In this document: one piece after another, positions 8,291-16,989 of the stretch
Layout: each line of letters opens with the position of its first letter
Position numbering within the stretch: the first letter of the stretch is position 1
Assembly (NCBI GenBank): GCA_900467685.1
Contig: UBQX01000007.1
Span: 124,001 to 188,000, forward strand
Length of the DNA stretch: 64,000 nucleotides
Source of the DNA: Hyphomicrobiales bacterium
Lineage (GTDB): Bacteria; Pseudomonadota; Alphaproteobacteria; Rhizobiales; Rhizobiaceae
Reading direction: 5' to 3'
Made by a program: the position numbers and the translations under genes
The notes under the pieces: model-generated
What the model was told of the DNA's origin: nothing
Databases searched by the model: none
What the model saw: only the letters and a program-made list of their open reading frames with translations

Positions 8291-9754
8291 ATGGAAGTTT
8301 CCGAGAATTTTCGTCGTCAAGCGACTGCCGCAGTCGTCTGGTCTTTTATCCTCAATTGGGGATCGCGAGCGTTAGGACTTGTCATATTTGTGCTTCTTGC
8401 ACGGTTGTTAAACCCGCAGGAGTACGGGATTGCCGGGGCGGGTTTCCTGATTCTGTCTCTCTTGATGGTCATCGCAGAATTCGGCCTGGGCGATGCACTG
8501 GTACAACGACGCGACTTTACGACCGAGGACGCCAACGGACCATTCTTCGTGTCGCTCGGACTATCGGTATTGCTATCGATGCTAACGTTCTGGTTTTCCG
8601 ACAGGCTGGCTACGCTGATGTCCATCGAGGGCGCAGGGCACTATATCGCGGTTATCGGTCTTTTATCGCCGGTGCTCATGCTGTCAGGATTTCAGGAGGC
8701 TATGTACCGTCGAGAAATGATGTTTCGCGCCTTGAGCATCCGTGGCCTAGTCTGCTTGGCAATTGGGGGGATTGTCGGCGTTGCCGTCGCCAAGGGGGGC
8801 GGTGGACCATGGGCGGTCATCGCCCAGTATGGGTCGCAAGTGGTCTCCAGCACCATCTGGATCTGGATCAGACCCGTCTGGTTGCCGAAATTCGAATTCA
8901 ACGGAAAATCAACTCGCGAAATTCTTGCGTTCGGGATTCATCTTGTGGCTCAGCGTCTGATCGACTTTGGCACCCTGCGCAGCGTCAGCTTTATCATTCT
9001 GATTTATCACGGCCCCGCACCGCTTGCGCTTTTCAACGTCGCTTCTCGCATCACCTACATTCTTCTCGAGTTGATACAGGGGAGCGTCAACAGCGCTTCT
9101 ACAGTGATACTGTCCAAGCTTTCCGGCGACATGGAGCGAATGCGAAAGCTCTATTTGAGGGTGTGCTCAATCGTATCCACCTTCGGTACGCCAATCTTCT
9201 TTGGCCTCGCGGCCGCGTCACTCCAGCTAAACACAATCCTCTTCGGCAATCACTGGGCCGGAGCCGAACTGCTCATGAAGCCAATGCTTCTCCTTGGTGG
9301 AATTTACTGCGTACAATTCATCAATGGCTCCTATCTCATCGCGATGGGAAAGCCGAAGACTTTCATGTGGCTGATCGTGTTCAAGGCTGCCGTCGTCCTT
9401 CCAACTTTGTATTTCATCAAGATGGATACAGTCGAAGGCACAGTATGGCTATATTGTGCGGCACTTCTTGCCGAGACACCCTTCATGTTCCATTTCACGA
9501 TCAGGTCCCTCTCTATTCGCTGGACGTCTCTAGTGAAACCTATCGGAGCTCCCCTCCTCTGCGCATCGCTCTCTTTCATGGCTTGCGAATTCGCACAGAA
9601 ATTCTCCTGGGCTCAAATTTCAAATCCATTTATCGGGGGGATTATACAGGGCGGTATTTTTGTAGCAATCTACGCATTGTTGACAACCATCTTCAATCTG
9701 AATAACCTAAAAGAAAATATTGCTTTCACGAAAAACCGCATAAATGGAGTATGA
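8291..9754 (+). CDS. Oligosaccharide flippase (Wzx/MATE-like, polysaccharide export)
   Basis: This 487-residue protein is almost entirely hydrophobic, with about 12-14 predicted membrane spans. It begins with AAVVWSFILNWGSRALGLVIF and LLARLLNPQEYGIAG, the hallmark of Polysacc_synt/lipopolysaccharide flippases (WzxC/ExoT-like). It would move lipid-linked oligosaccharide repeat units across the inner membrane. A GGAG lies about 10 bases before the ATG. It heads a run of flippase and three glycosyltransferases with overlapping or tight junctions. Its composition is visibly more AT-rich than the phn and kdp regions, suggesting acquisition by transfer. A 500-codon open frame on the same strand in another phase is a shadow. 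Confidence 0.88.
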   Translation: MEVSENFRRQATAAVVWSFILNWGSRALGLVIFVLLARLLNPQEYGIAGAGFLILSLLMVIAEFGLGDALVQRRDFTTEDANGPFFVSLGLSVLLSMLTFWFSDRLATLMSIEGAGHYIAVIGLLSPVLMLSGFQEAMYRREMMFRALSIRGLVCLAIGGIVGVAVAKGGGGPWAVIAQYGSQVVSSTIWIWIRPVWLPKFEFNGKSTREILAFGIHLVAQRLIDFGTLRSVSFIILIYHGPAPLALFNVASRITYILLELIQGSVNSASTVILSKLSGDMERMRKLYLRVCSIVSTFGTPIFFGLAAASLQLNTILFGNHWAGAELLMKPMLLLGGIYCVQFINGSYLIAMGKPKTFMWLIVFKAAVVLPTLYFIKMDTVEGTVWLYCAALLAETPFMFHFTIRSLSIRWTSLVKPIGAPLLCASLSFMACEFAQKFSWAQISNPFIGGIIQGGIFVAIYALLTTIFNLNNLKENIAFTKNRINGV

Positions 9755-9755
9755 T

Positions 9756-10700
9756 TTGAATAACGCTCGCAAATCACCTAAGGTTTCCGTCGTTATTGCC
9801 TGTCATAATGGCGAGAAGTTCGTATCGCAGGCAATACATTCAGTACTCGATCAGACTTACACTGAAATTGAATGCATAGTTGTTGACGACGCATCCACTG
9901 ACAACTCCCGAGAAGTGGTGCAGAACATAGCAAGCCGAGACAGCAGGGTCGTCCTTTTATCCTTGGAGTCCAACCTCGGCCCCTCTGGTGCGCGCAACCG
10001 AGCCATCGATCTGGCGACGGGCGATTTTATAGCCTTGCTTGACGCCGACGACACCTATGATCGAGAGCGCCTGGAGCGGCTGATGAAATTGGCCCGCGAG
10101 ACAAACGCGGATATCGTTGTGGACAACCAAAGCGTGCGCTTCTTTGGTGAGGACGTTCATAAGTTCAAAGCGTTTGACTTCATGCGAAAAGATCGCCCAC
10201 TTTATTTTTCACAAGAAGTATTTCTCAAATATAGTACGCGCGTCCTTTGTTTCGACGTTGGCTACATGAAGCCGATATTCTCCACGGATTTCCTTCGAAA
10301 GCACAATCTGAAATACGACGAAAATTTGAGACTGGCTGAAGATTTCGAATTTTATGTTAGAGCGATTCAGTATGATCCTCGCTTCTATGGAATAGACTAC
10401 TGCGGCTATAACTATTACATCCGTCCAGGATCTCTGAGCAACTCGGCCGCAAACGAGAGAACGGCAGTTGCGCGCATGAGCGACGATATTATCGAAAACA
10501 TGCGCACGAAACTGAGGGGCAAATCGATACAGTATCTGCAGAACCGAAAGAACGTTTTCCTTAAAATGGACCTCTGGAGACGCCTGAACTCCGATTCAAA
10601 TGTTGGATTCAAGAAATATATTGAACTTTTGCGCGATCCAGATCTTTTGTTTCTTGTATCAAAGAACTCCCTTTTGAGACGTACAAGAAATAGATCATGA
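9756..10700 (+). CDS. Glycosyltransferase family 2 (GT-A)
   Basis: A cytoplasmic-face inverting glycosyltransferase of about 314 residues. The nucleotide-sugar fold is clear: VSVVIACHNGEKFVSQAI, then VDDASTDNSR, the SGARNRAID helix, and the metal-binding LLDADDTYD. A later LAEDFEFYVRA motif would hold the catalytic base. The acceptor is unknown; the role is repeat-unit assembly. Start choice: TTG at 9756 has GGAG six bases upstream, whereas the in-frame ATG at 9744 overlaps the flippase gene and lacks a ribosome site. Either gives nearly the same protein. AT-rich like its neighbours. Confidence 0.87.
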   Translation: MNNARKSPKVSVVIACHNGEKFVSQAIHSVLDQTYTEIECIVVDDASTDNSREVVQNIASRDSRVVLLSLESNLGPSGARNRAIDLATGDFIALLDADDTYDRERLERLMKLARETNADIVVDNQSVRFFGEDVHKFKAFDFMRKDRPLYFSQEVFLKYSTRVLCFDVGYMKPIFSTDFLRKHNLKYDENLRLAEDFEFYVRAIQYDPRFYGIDYCGYNYYIRPGSLSNSAANERTAVARMSDDIIENMRTKLRGKSIQYLQNRKNVFLKMDLWRRLNSDSNVGFKKYIELLRDPDLLFLVSKNSLLRRTRNRS

Positions 10701-10709
10701 GGACGACAG

Positions 10710-11633
10710 TTGATTTCCGTCATCATTCCCCTTTACAATAAATCATGGACGATTGAACGCGCGCTGTCCTCTGTTCTCGCGCAAACGTTTCAGGATTTTG
10801 AGATCATTATTGTCGATGACGGAAGCACAGATGATAGTGCGACGAAGGTGGAAAAGTATCTATCGGAAAGAATAACACTCATAGCGCAGCCAAACGCAGG
10901 CCCAGGGGCAGCGCGGAACAAAGGTGCGTCTGTTGCCCGAGGCGAGTTGCTCGCTTTCCTGGATGCAGACGATGAGTGGCTGCCCCACCATCTCGCCGAA
11001 GCCTATGCCGGTCTTGGTGCTTACGCCGATTGCCTCGCATATGCTTGCGCCTACGACAGCGGCGCATTCAGAGCGGTAAGGCCTAATCTTGTTCAGAAGG
11101 TCGGCTTGTCGGATGGTCCTTCCTCTGCACTCTCCGTCTCTAACGAGAAAAGCGTGGTTGAGATGACGCATGCCATGCATTCGAGCTGCGTCGTGGTCCG
11201 GAAGACGGTTTTCGACCAGCTGGGTGGCTACTACAGTGCAGACCGATGCCTTTTCGGTGAGGACAGCTTTCTTTGGCTACAAGTGCTATTTTCCGGTCCG
11301 GTCTGCTGGAGCCGAGCGGAAAACGTCATTTTCCATGTTGAAGATTCAGAACTCGGCTATGCCTTGACACATTTCAGTAAGCCGACTCCGATCTCCCTGC
11401 ACCATGCGTGTCTACTCGAAAAGTATGGCGATAAATCTCCGTTGGTTCCCAAGGTCTTGAGGCAATTTGTCGAGGTGGACATCCGACGGCTCGTGAATTC
11501 GGGATCTTTCGCCATGGCCCGTGAACTGCGGCGTGAGGTTAACCTGCCTGAGGTCTCGATTGTTGGAGATGTGACTAGGTATGTTGGCGTCCGCATGAAA
11601 TCCGCCGCGAGGCGTTTGACGAGGATGCTCTGA
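10710..11633 (+). CDS. Glycosyltransferase family 2 (GT-A)
   Basis: A 307-residue inverting glycosyltransferase beginning at TTG with GAGGAC upstream. Motifs in order are ISVIIPLYNKSWTIERAL, VDDGSTDDSA, GPGAARNKGA, FLDADDEWLP (DXD-type metal site) and FGEDSFLWLQ (probable catalytic base region). It sits nine bases after the previous family 2 gene, so both probably act in one repeat-unit pathway. The sugar added cannot be predicted. Confidence 0.86.
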   Translation: MISVIIPLYNKSWTIERALSSVLAQTFQDFEIIIVDDGSTDDSATKVEKYLSERITLIAQPNAGPGAARNKGASVARGELLAFLDADDEWLPHHLAEAYAGLGAYADCLAYACAYDSGAFRAVRPNLVQKVGLSDGPSSALSVSNEKSVVEMTHAMHSSCVVVRKTVFDQLGGYYSADRCLFGEDSFLWLQVLFSGPVCWSRAENVIFHVEDSELGYALTHFSKPTPISLHHACLLEKYGDKSPLVPKVLRQFVEVDIRRLVNSGSFAMARELRREVNLPEVSIVGDVTRYVGVRMKSAARRLTRML

Positions 11634-11732
11634 CTTTTCTTGTGGCCGGGCTCCTCTGCAGATTTGGTGTCCGCTGGATGATTTCGCAGTTTGTTCGACA
11701 TTTGGTAAATGTAGGACGAAAAAGGCAGCAAA

Positions 11733-12929
11733 ATGGACGCAAACGAAGTCACCAAGGCTCCGAAGAGAATTGTCTTCATCGTCAACCAGTTGGCGCCCTT
11801 CCACTCCGACGGCGCGGGAACGTATAACCGGGGCCTCTTGAACGCGTGCAAGAGGCTTGGGCACGATGTGACGGTGATCTGCTGTGCGCGGCAGCTGCCG
11901 GGTCTCTGGTTTCAAGGCGAACCTGGCATACGCTTCATTCATGCCGGATCGCTCTTCGAAGGTCGCTACATCCTGAACAGCTGGGCTTCCCTCGCCCGCT
12001 ACGCCTATAAGCAGATCAAGAGATACGCGCCCAAGAAAAACGGCCCCGCCACTTCGGTTTCAATCGGCTATTTCCCGACCGAGGCCGAGATCCGTGAGGC
12101 GACCAGGCTCCTGAAAGGCATCGACCCGACGCATGTCTTCGTAGATACCATTTTCCGCGATCGTTTTCTGGCCGCGCACATTCCCGGCAGGCGCGTTCTC
12201 ATCGCGCATGATGTCTTCTCGGAAAGAACACGCTCCTTTGAAGCCAGCGGCCGGGTCGTCAATCCCGCCATCAGCGCCGAAATGGAGAAGCGCATCGTTT
12301 CCAGTTACGACGCCATCATCGCGATCAACGCGGACGAAGCACGCCTCCTGAAAGAGATGGCGCCCGAACGGCAGGTTCTGACCGTGTTTCCCTCTGTGGA
12401 TGCCCGCAAAACGATTGACCTCTCGGGCAGCGGCATCCTGTATATCGGCTCATCGGCGCATCACAATGTCGAGGGCCTGGAATGGTTCCTGAGTGATATC
12501 TGGCCTCGTGTGAGACAGGCTCGGGGGGATGTGAATCTGCATGTGGCAGGCAGTATCTGCTCGGTCATCGGCGACCATGAGGGTGTCATTCGCCACGGCG
12601 TGGTCAAGGACATGAACGACCTCCGCAAGGATGTGAGCTTTGCCATCAACCCTATCAGGGTCGGTAGCGGCCTGAAGATCAAGATGGTCGATTATTTTGC
12701 CATGGGGCTGGGTTGCATCACGACGTCTGTCGGTGCGCAAGGTTTCCCGACGGCAGATGTTCCCTTTGCAGTTGAAGACGACGCACAGGGTTTTGCCGGG
12801 CGGATCGACGAATGGCTGGAAGACAAAGCGGTCGCAGAGCAAATGGGAAAGCGCGCGAAGACATATGTCGGGCATTTCTCCTCAGGCGCAATCGATGCCG
12901 CCCTTTCTCCGATTTTCGATGGTGCGTGA
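11733..12929 (+). CDS. Glycosyltransferase family 4 (GT-B)
   Basis: This 398-residue protein has the two-domain GT-B layout. The N-terminal part has FIVNQLAPFHSDGAGTYNRGL, a glycine-rich acceptor loop. The C-terminal part has IGSSAHHNVEGLEWF, a run ending in FAINPIRVGSGLKIKM, and DYFAMGLGCITTSVGAQG, typical of Glyco_trans_1_4 nucleotide-sugar binding. It is a retaining transferase by family. It follows the two family 2 enzymes after a 99-bp gap and its coding sequence is more GC-rich than theirs. The 276 bases after it (12930-13205) hold no convincing gene. Confidence 0.85.
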   Translation: MDANEVTKAPKRIVFIVNQLAPFHSDGAGTYNRGLLNACKRLGHDVTVICCARQLPGLWFQGEPGIRFIHAGSLFEGRYILNSWASLARYAYKQIKRYAPKKNGPATSVSIGYFPTEAEIREATRLLKGIDPTHVFVDTIFRDRFLAAHIPGRRVLIAHDVFSERTRSFEASGRVVNPAISAEMEKRIVSSYDAIIAINADEARLLKEMAPERQVLTVFPSVDARKTIDLSGSGILYIGSSAHHNVEGLEWFLSDIWPRVRQARGDVNLHVAGSICSVIGDHEGVIRHGVVKDMNDLRKDVSFAINPIRVGSGLKIKMVDYFAMGLGCITTSVGAQGFPTADVPFAVEDDAQGFAGRIDEWLEDKAVAEQMGKRAKTYVGHFSSGAIDAALSPIFDGA

Positions 12930-13205
12930 CCTTGGGGGACAGCGGTCCGAAAGGAGGATGCGTGACGCCCCGAAAGCAGCGACTGGAGTTTTCACTTCCG
13001 CTGCCGCCGGGATCTGATCTCGATCAGTCCTGGCCATTCAGGGTGTGTATCGTCTCACACATTTTCAATGTGGATCTGGGAGGCGGGGCGCCTGCGGGGG
13101 TGAACGTCTCCATCCAAACTGCCCTACCGCCTGCGGCCGCCGTTTTGCATCGCAACAGCAAATCGCGTAGGAGGGTGCCAGTCTCATCATCCGGATTGCC
13201 TGACC

Positions 13206-14144
13206 ATGTTCGGCGGACGTTCAAAATCCCTTCTGACCTATCTGGTTCCGATCGCGGTCGTCCTGGTCATCGGAGCGCGATATTTGCAGCTGCAGGTCGT
13301 CCTTGCACTGGCAGCGCTCAATCTGTTCTGGGGCTATCTGGAGGCGGTGGCGATCCTTCTGCTTGTGATCGCCGCGCTGGTCCTGAAACCGATACGTTGG
13401 CCGGCTTTCATGGTCGCGATTGTTCTGGCTATCGATCTCGTCCTGCCGGCAGCGCGAGATTTTGCTTTCAATAGCGGCCCCGCCAAGGGCCCGACCTTGC
13501 GGGTCATCAGCTATAACTGGCTGGGCGACAACACGGATCGCTCCGAGAGCTATCGCTGGCTGGCCGAACAGTCCGCCGACATCGTAGCCATTCAGGAATA
13601 TTCTCCCCTGGAGCCCGGAGCCGCGGCAGGGCTCGCGACGATCTTTCCCTATCAGACCAAGCCGGCGCCCGATCTTGTAATCCTGTCGCGTTACCCGTTT
13701 GTATGGGAGCGAGCGAGGCTCGTCGAGGAGCATTCCATCGTCACCGCGACGCTCGATATCAAGGGTCGTCGCCTCACGGTCTGGGGCGTGCATCCCGCGA
13801 CTTTGCGGACAAGCTGGGATCTCGCAGCCCGCAATCACTATCTGACCACGCTTGCCGAATTGATCGCGCATGCCAGGGGACCGGCCGTCATGCTCGGCGA
13901 TTTCAACGCAACGCGTTGGGACCCCTATTTCTCGGCTGTGGTGCGGCGTGGCAGGCTGCACGAAGAGGCAAGGCTCTTCCCGCTCGCCACACGCATGGGC
14001 CTCCGCACCGGGTTGGCTTTCCTCGGATCGCCGATCGATCATATTCTGACCAATGGCTCGAATGTGCTGTCCAACTGCCATACGGGTCCCGCGATGGGCT
14101 CCGACCACCTGCCGCTTATCTGCGACCTGACTCTCGGCGATTGA
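13206..14144 (+). CDS. Membrane-anchored endonuclease/exonuclease/phosphatase-family protein
   Basis: This 312-residue protein starts with about three hydrophobic segments (residues ~10-95), followed by an EEP-fold catalytic domain. Visible motifs are VISYNWLGDN, VAIQEYSP (metal-binding Glu), WGVHPAT, LGDFNATRWDP and the closing GSDHLPLICDL. Such membrane-tethered EEP proteins are common in alphaproteobacteria; substrates may be phosphodiesters in the periplasm, but none is established here. It converges with the phosphatase gene at 14149 with only four bases between stops. Confidence 0.8.
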   Translation: MFGGRSKSLLTYLVPIAVVLVIGARYLQLQVVLALAALNLFWGYLEAVAILLLVIAALVLKPIRWPAFMVAIVLAIDLVLPAARDFAFNSGPAKGPTLRVISYNWLGDNTDRSESYRWLAEQSADIVAIQEYSPLEPGAAAGLATIFPYQTKPAPDLVILSRYPFVWERARLVEEHSIVTATLDIKGRRLTVWGVHPATLRTSWDLAARNHYLTTLAELIAHARGPAVMLGDFNATRWDPYFSAVVRRGRLHEEARLFPLATRMGLRTGLAFLGSPIDHILTNGSNVLSNCHTGPAMGSDHLPLICDLTLGD

Positions 14145-14148
14145 GGCC

Positions 14149-14943
14149 TCAAACCTGACGGTAGGGAAGCGGGTCCGCCCCATCCGCCGTAATCTTGAGG
14201 ACGGTGAGCCGGCCGGTTGCATAAGCCCCCGTATCTATGCCAATGCGCCCGCGACCATAGGAAATCTCCTCAGTGGGCGTGTGCCCATGAACAACCGTTA
14301 TCGGGAGTTCAGGTCCTTTGGACAGGAATGGTTCCCGGATCCAGAGAAGATCTTCCGTCACCTGCTTGTGCAGCGGCACACCCGGCTGAAGCCCGGCATG
14401 CACGAAGAAATACGACTTCCATCGCGCGCAATAGGGCAATTCCCGCAGAAATTCCCGGTGGGAATCGGGGACATGTCGCCGCAGCAGATCCTGCACCGCG
14501 AACTGATCGTTCCAGGCTTCGCGAAGCGTCCTCGGATCGAGCTTGTAGGACAAGAGTGTTTCCTTGCCGCCAACGTCCAGCCATCCCCCTTCCGACTGCG
14601 GCGCATCGAGAAAACGCAGGAAAAGGTCGTCATGGTTGCCCCGGAGGCATAACCGCGTAAAGCGTGGCGCATGGGAGGTCATGAGATGAGCAAGCACATC
14701 CGACGACTGGCGTCCGCGATCGACAAAATCGCCGACATAGACGACGAGGGCATGCGGATTGTCGCCGATATCCGCTTCTATCCGCGCCTCGGCCTCAAGA
14801 AGCAGGTCGAACCGACCATGAATGTCGCCGACCGCATAGACGGTTGCAAACGTGTCCTCGAAGACGTCGATACCCTTGACGCCCCGCCCTTCCGCTGCCG
14901 CGCTCTGCTGGAGCTTAAACGACTCTCTGATCCATTTGAACAT
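14149..14943 (-). CDS. PPP-family serine/threonine protein phosphatase-like metallophosphoesterase
   Basis: This 264-residue protein carries the full bacterial PPP signature set: GDIHGRFD, GDFVDRGRQS, LRGNHDDLF, FVHAGLQPG and VVHGHTPTEE. These provide the dinuclear metal site and the catalytic His. Relatives dephosphorylate proteins or small phosphoesters. Given a tyrosine autokinase elsewhere in the locus a signalling role is possible, but nothing links them directly. It starts at an ATG whose upstream sequence contains TTAACC, and the divergent side leads to two small genes. Confidence 0.85.
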   Translation of the reverse strand: MFKWIRESFKLQQSAAAEGRGVKGIDVFEDTFATVYAVGDIHGRFDLLLEAEARIEADIGDNPHALVVYVGDFVDRGRQSSDVLAHLMTSHAPRFTRLCLRGNHDDLFLRFLDAPQSEGGWLDVGGKETLLSYKLDPRTLREAWNDQFAVQDLLRRHVPDSHREFLRELPYCARWKSYFFVHAGLQPGVPLHKQVTEDLLWIREPFLSKGPELPITVVHGHTPTEEISYGRGRIGIDTGAYATGRLTVLKITADGADPLPYRQV

Positions 14944-15216
14944 GTATTTACCATATCACACGATGCGTGCTTAACCTAAGGCCATGCGACCAACCCGTGC
15001 AAGCGTGCTCCCGCCTCCAATTCATCTGAAAAATGGCGAAAATCGGCATCGGTCCGTTTCTCAAGCTATTGAAATAAAACAAATACGTCCTGGGAGAAAT
15101 GTGATTGTCAAGCTGGTATGAGCTCATGCCACGACCATAGATCGCTCTTCGGCGAGTTAAGGCATCTGCAACGCCTTGCTGCCACATTGCCAGCCTTGTT
15201 GAGTAAAGGGCTAGCG

Positions 15217-15357
15217 ATGTCGGTCAGAGCGCGTGGACTTATTTTCGCCTTCACAGTTTCAATCGCCGCCTGGGTGGGACTGGCAGCCATCGGCATGCGC
15301 GTCTTCAACTCCCAAACTGGCATAGACCCCTCGATGACGAGCAGCGTCACGCGCTAG
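15217..15357 (+). CDS. Small single-span membrane protein, unknown
   Basis: A 46-residue open frame (ATG 15217) begins MSVRARGLIFAF and contains one hydrophobic segment (residues ~8-28, FTVSIAAWVGLAAIGM), then a short polar tail. The frame is open upstream to 15118, but that part reads as non-coding. No family is recognised. A second tiny membrane protein at 43587 has a loosely similar S-x(3)-W-x-G pattern in its span. Expression is unproven. Confidence 0.4.
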   Translation: MSVRARGLIFAFTVSIAAWVGLAAIGMRVFNSQTGIDPSMTSSVTR

Positions 15358-15503
15358 GCGAGAAGGCACACGGGAAGCAACGCATCAGCGCCAACGCCCA
15401 TGACGCAAAATGATCGTCTTTTGCGGATATAAAGCCTCCCCGCACCCCAACAGTTTGGCCCCATCGGGCCTGCGGCGCAGCCCGGCATTCTTGGAGAAGC
15501 AGC

Positions 15504-15791
15504 ATGGCCACCAGAATACTCTGCATCATCGGCTTCGCGCTCCTGAGCGGCAGCGCCTATGCAGGAGGTACCCTCGTTCCGGCCCCCGACAGCGATACGA
15601 ATGTTGTCGGGCCCAAACCGGGCGCTTCAAATGGCCCTTGCGTGGTCAACGGCATGATCCTGCAGGATTGTGCGCCTCGCAACTTTCGCAAATCGGTGAC
15701 CCCTTCGGGAATTGAGGAGAATGGCCAGCCGCGTCCCCGCCTCGCGCCCCAGAACAGGAACGGGAACCGGCTGGTCCCCCAGTATAACTGA
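15504..15791 (+). CDS. Small secreted protein, unknown
   Basis: A 95-residue protein with a clear Sec signal peptide (MATRILCIIGFALLSGSAYA, cleavage at about residue 20). The mature part is Pro/Asn/Gly-rich and contains two Cys (about residues 47 and 56) that could form a disulfide. GGAGAAGCAGC precedes the ATG. I recognise no family. It sits between the phosphatase and protease genes. Confidence 0.55.
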   Translation: MATRILCIIGFALLSGSAYAGGTLVPAPDSDTNVVGPKPGASNGPCVVNGMILQDCAPRNFRKSVTPSGIEENGQPRPRLAPQNRNGNRLVPQYN

Positions 15792-16001
15792 GGTATTGTC
15801 CACGGTTGCACATGCCCGCGTCGCCATCGGCTCGAGAATGAACTGACCGCAACTTTCAACGAAATCGCCAGACCGCTAAACTTTTAGATTTTCCCTTCAG
15901 AGGAGAAAAAACTCTCTTCGCTACATTTGCTTTCAAACCGGGAGGCCACGGCATTCCGGACTAAATCAGGGCCAGAGAACTCTGAGAAGGCGGTGAAAGC
16001 C

Positions 16002-16613
16002 ATGAGAAAGAGATTGAAAATCCTGGCGTGTGCATTTGCAGCGCTAACACTCACGTTTCCTGCAACCGGTGAGGCCGCGGGCCCAGCTAGCCTTGGGCGC
16101 GAACTTGGACGTAGCCAGCGCGCTTTTGTGCCCTCGATGCAGCGGGTCGCAGCCCCTTTCGCCAGCGTCGTCTTCTGTACCCAGTATCCCGAGGAATGCC
16201 GAGCCCCGCGAAGCCGCAACTACGGCCTCGAAATCCGTCTGACACCAACGAGACTGAGCGAACTGCAGGACGTCAACCTCTCCGTCAATAAACGCATCCG
16301 TCCAGTCGAAGACGTCAGCGACACATGGAGCCTGGAGCCTGTATCAGGCGATTGCGAAGACTATGCCATTTCCAAGCGGCACGAACTGATTGCGCGGGGC
16401 TGGCCGTCCCAGACGTTGCGGCTGGCCGTGGTTTATACACCCTTCGGCGAAGGGCATATGGTTCTTGTGGTCAAGACCGATAAGGGCGACATGGTCCTCG
16501 ATAACCGCAACAGCGCCATACGACCATGGAACAAGACGGGGCTCCGTTGGGTCATGATCCAGTCACCCGTGAACCCCGCACGGTGGAGGAAGGTCGCCGC
16601 CAACGTATCCTGA
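16002..16613 (+). CDS. Bacterial transglutaminase-like cysteine protease (BTLCP/DUF920, LapG-type)
   Basis: This 203-residue periplasmic protein has a signal peptide (residues 1-25, cleavage near FPATGEAA). The catalytic triad of the family is visible: Cys118 in GDCEDYA, His152 in GEGHMVLVV and Asp167 in MVLDNR. LapG, the best-known member, clips a surface RTX adhesin to release it, and the family is often encoded near type I secretion genes. Here it lies 376 bases before an RTX gene and its ABC exporter, so an RTX substrate is a reasonable inference. No LapD-like receptor is in the window. I chose ATG 16002, with GAGAAGG upstream, over an earlier start at 15927. Confidence 0.85.
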   Translation: MRKRLKILACAFAALTLTFPATGEAAGPASLGRELGRSQRAFVPSMQRVAAPFASVVFCTQYPEECRAPRSRNYGLEIRLTPTRLSELQDVNLSVNKRIRPVEDVSDTWSLEPVSGDCEDYAISKRHELIARGWPSQTLRLAVVYTPFGEGHMVLVVKTDKGDMVLDNRNSAIRPWNKTGLRWVMIQSPVNPARWRKVAANVS

Positions 16614-16808
16614 CCGGCTTCGACCTGAAAAAGCTCGAGACACCCCCCGCCCAGCGCCAAATCGGATTCAATTCTCGCTCCGGATGCCGTCGCAAGAGCC
16701 GGCCGGACGAACCGGCGCATGAAACACCCAGCATGGCGATCGAACTCAACTGGAAGGAGTCGTGCACGTCGTTGCGGGCGGGCCGATACCGCAATGCAGC
16801 AAAAAAAA

Positions 16809-16825
16809 TGTATCACAACGATACA
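16809..16825. promoter_or_regulatory. Inverted repeat TGTATC-N5-GATACA, candidate operator
   Basis: A perfect 6-bp inverted repeat with a 5-base spacer lies in the gap before the third RTX gene. The string AAAAATGTATC recurs 78 bases downstream (TGTATC at 16887-16892), giving a half-site in direct orientation. The remaining gap (16614-16989) holds no convincing gene. A regulator site is inferred only from the symmetry. Confidence 0.35.
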
Positions 16826-16930
16826 GACCGGCGGATCATCCTCCAGACAAACACATTACCGGCAGGCAAGCCTTTGTTTTTAAAAATGTATCTTTCCGGT
16901 GACATCGCCGACTGAAAAGCGTCGAAAAGG

Positions 16931-16959
16931 TTGACGATCCGTTAATTTGCCCCTAAAAG
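16931..16959 (+). promoter_or_regulatory. Promoter of third RTX gene with overlapping CtrA-like box
   Basis: TTGACG (16931-16936) and TAAAAG (16954-16959) form a -35/-10 pair with 17-base spacing, about 30 bases before the ATG at 16990. The spacer contains TTAA-N7-CTAA (16942-16956), one base off the CtrA consensus, so a bound factor would overlap polymerase. Confidence 0.45.
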
Positions 16960-16989
16960 TAACTTATGATTTTTTAGAGGGGTGATAAA

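Noticed and set aside
8203-9705. A 500-codon open frame on the same strand as the flippase gene
   Set aside because: It overlaps the flippase gene almost fully in another phase, is rich in Arg, Ser, His and Cys without domain-like pattern, and has no ribosome site. It is a shadow frame.
12812-13474. A 220-codon frame bridging the family 4 glycosyltransferase and the EEP-family gene
   Set aside because: It overlaps both real genes in another phase and has no ribosome site; the 276-bp gap looks non-coding.
16526-16915. A 129-codon frame spanning the end of the protease gene and the following gap
   Set aside because: It starts inside the protease gene, shows no protein-like pattern, and runs across the AT-rich operator-like repeats.
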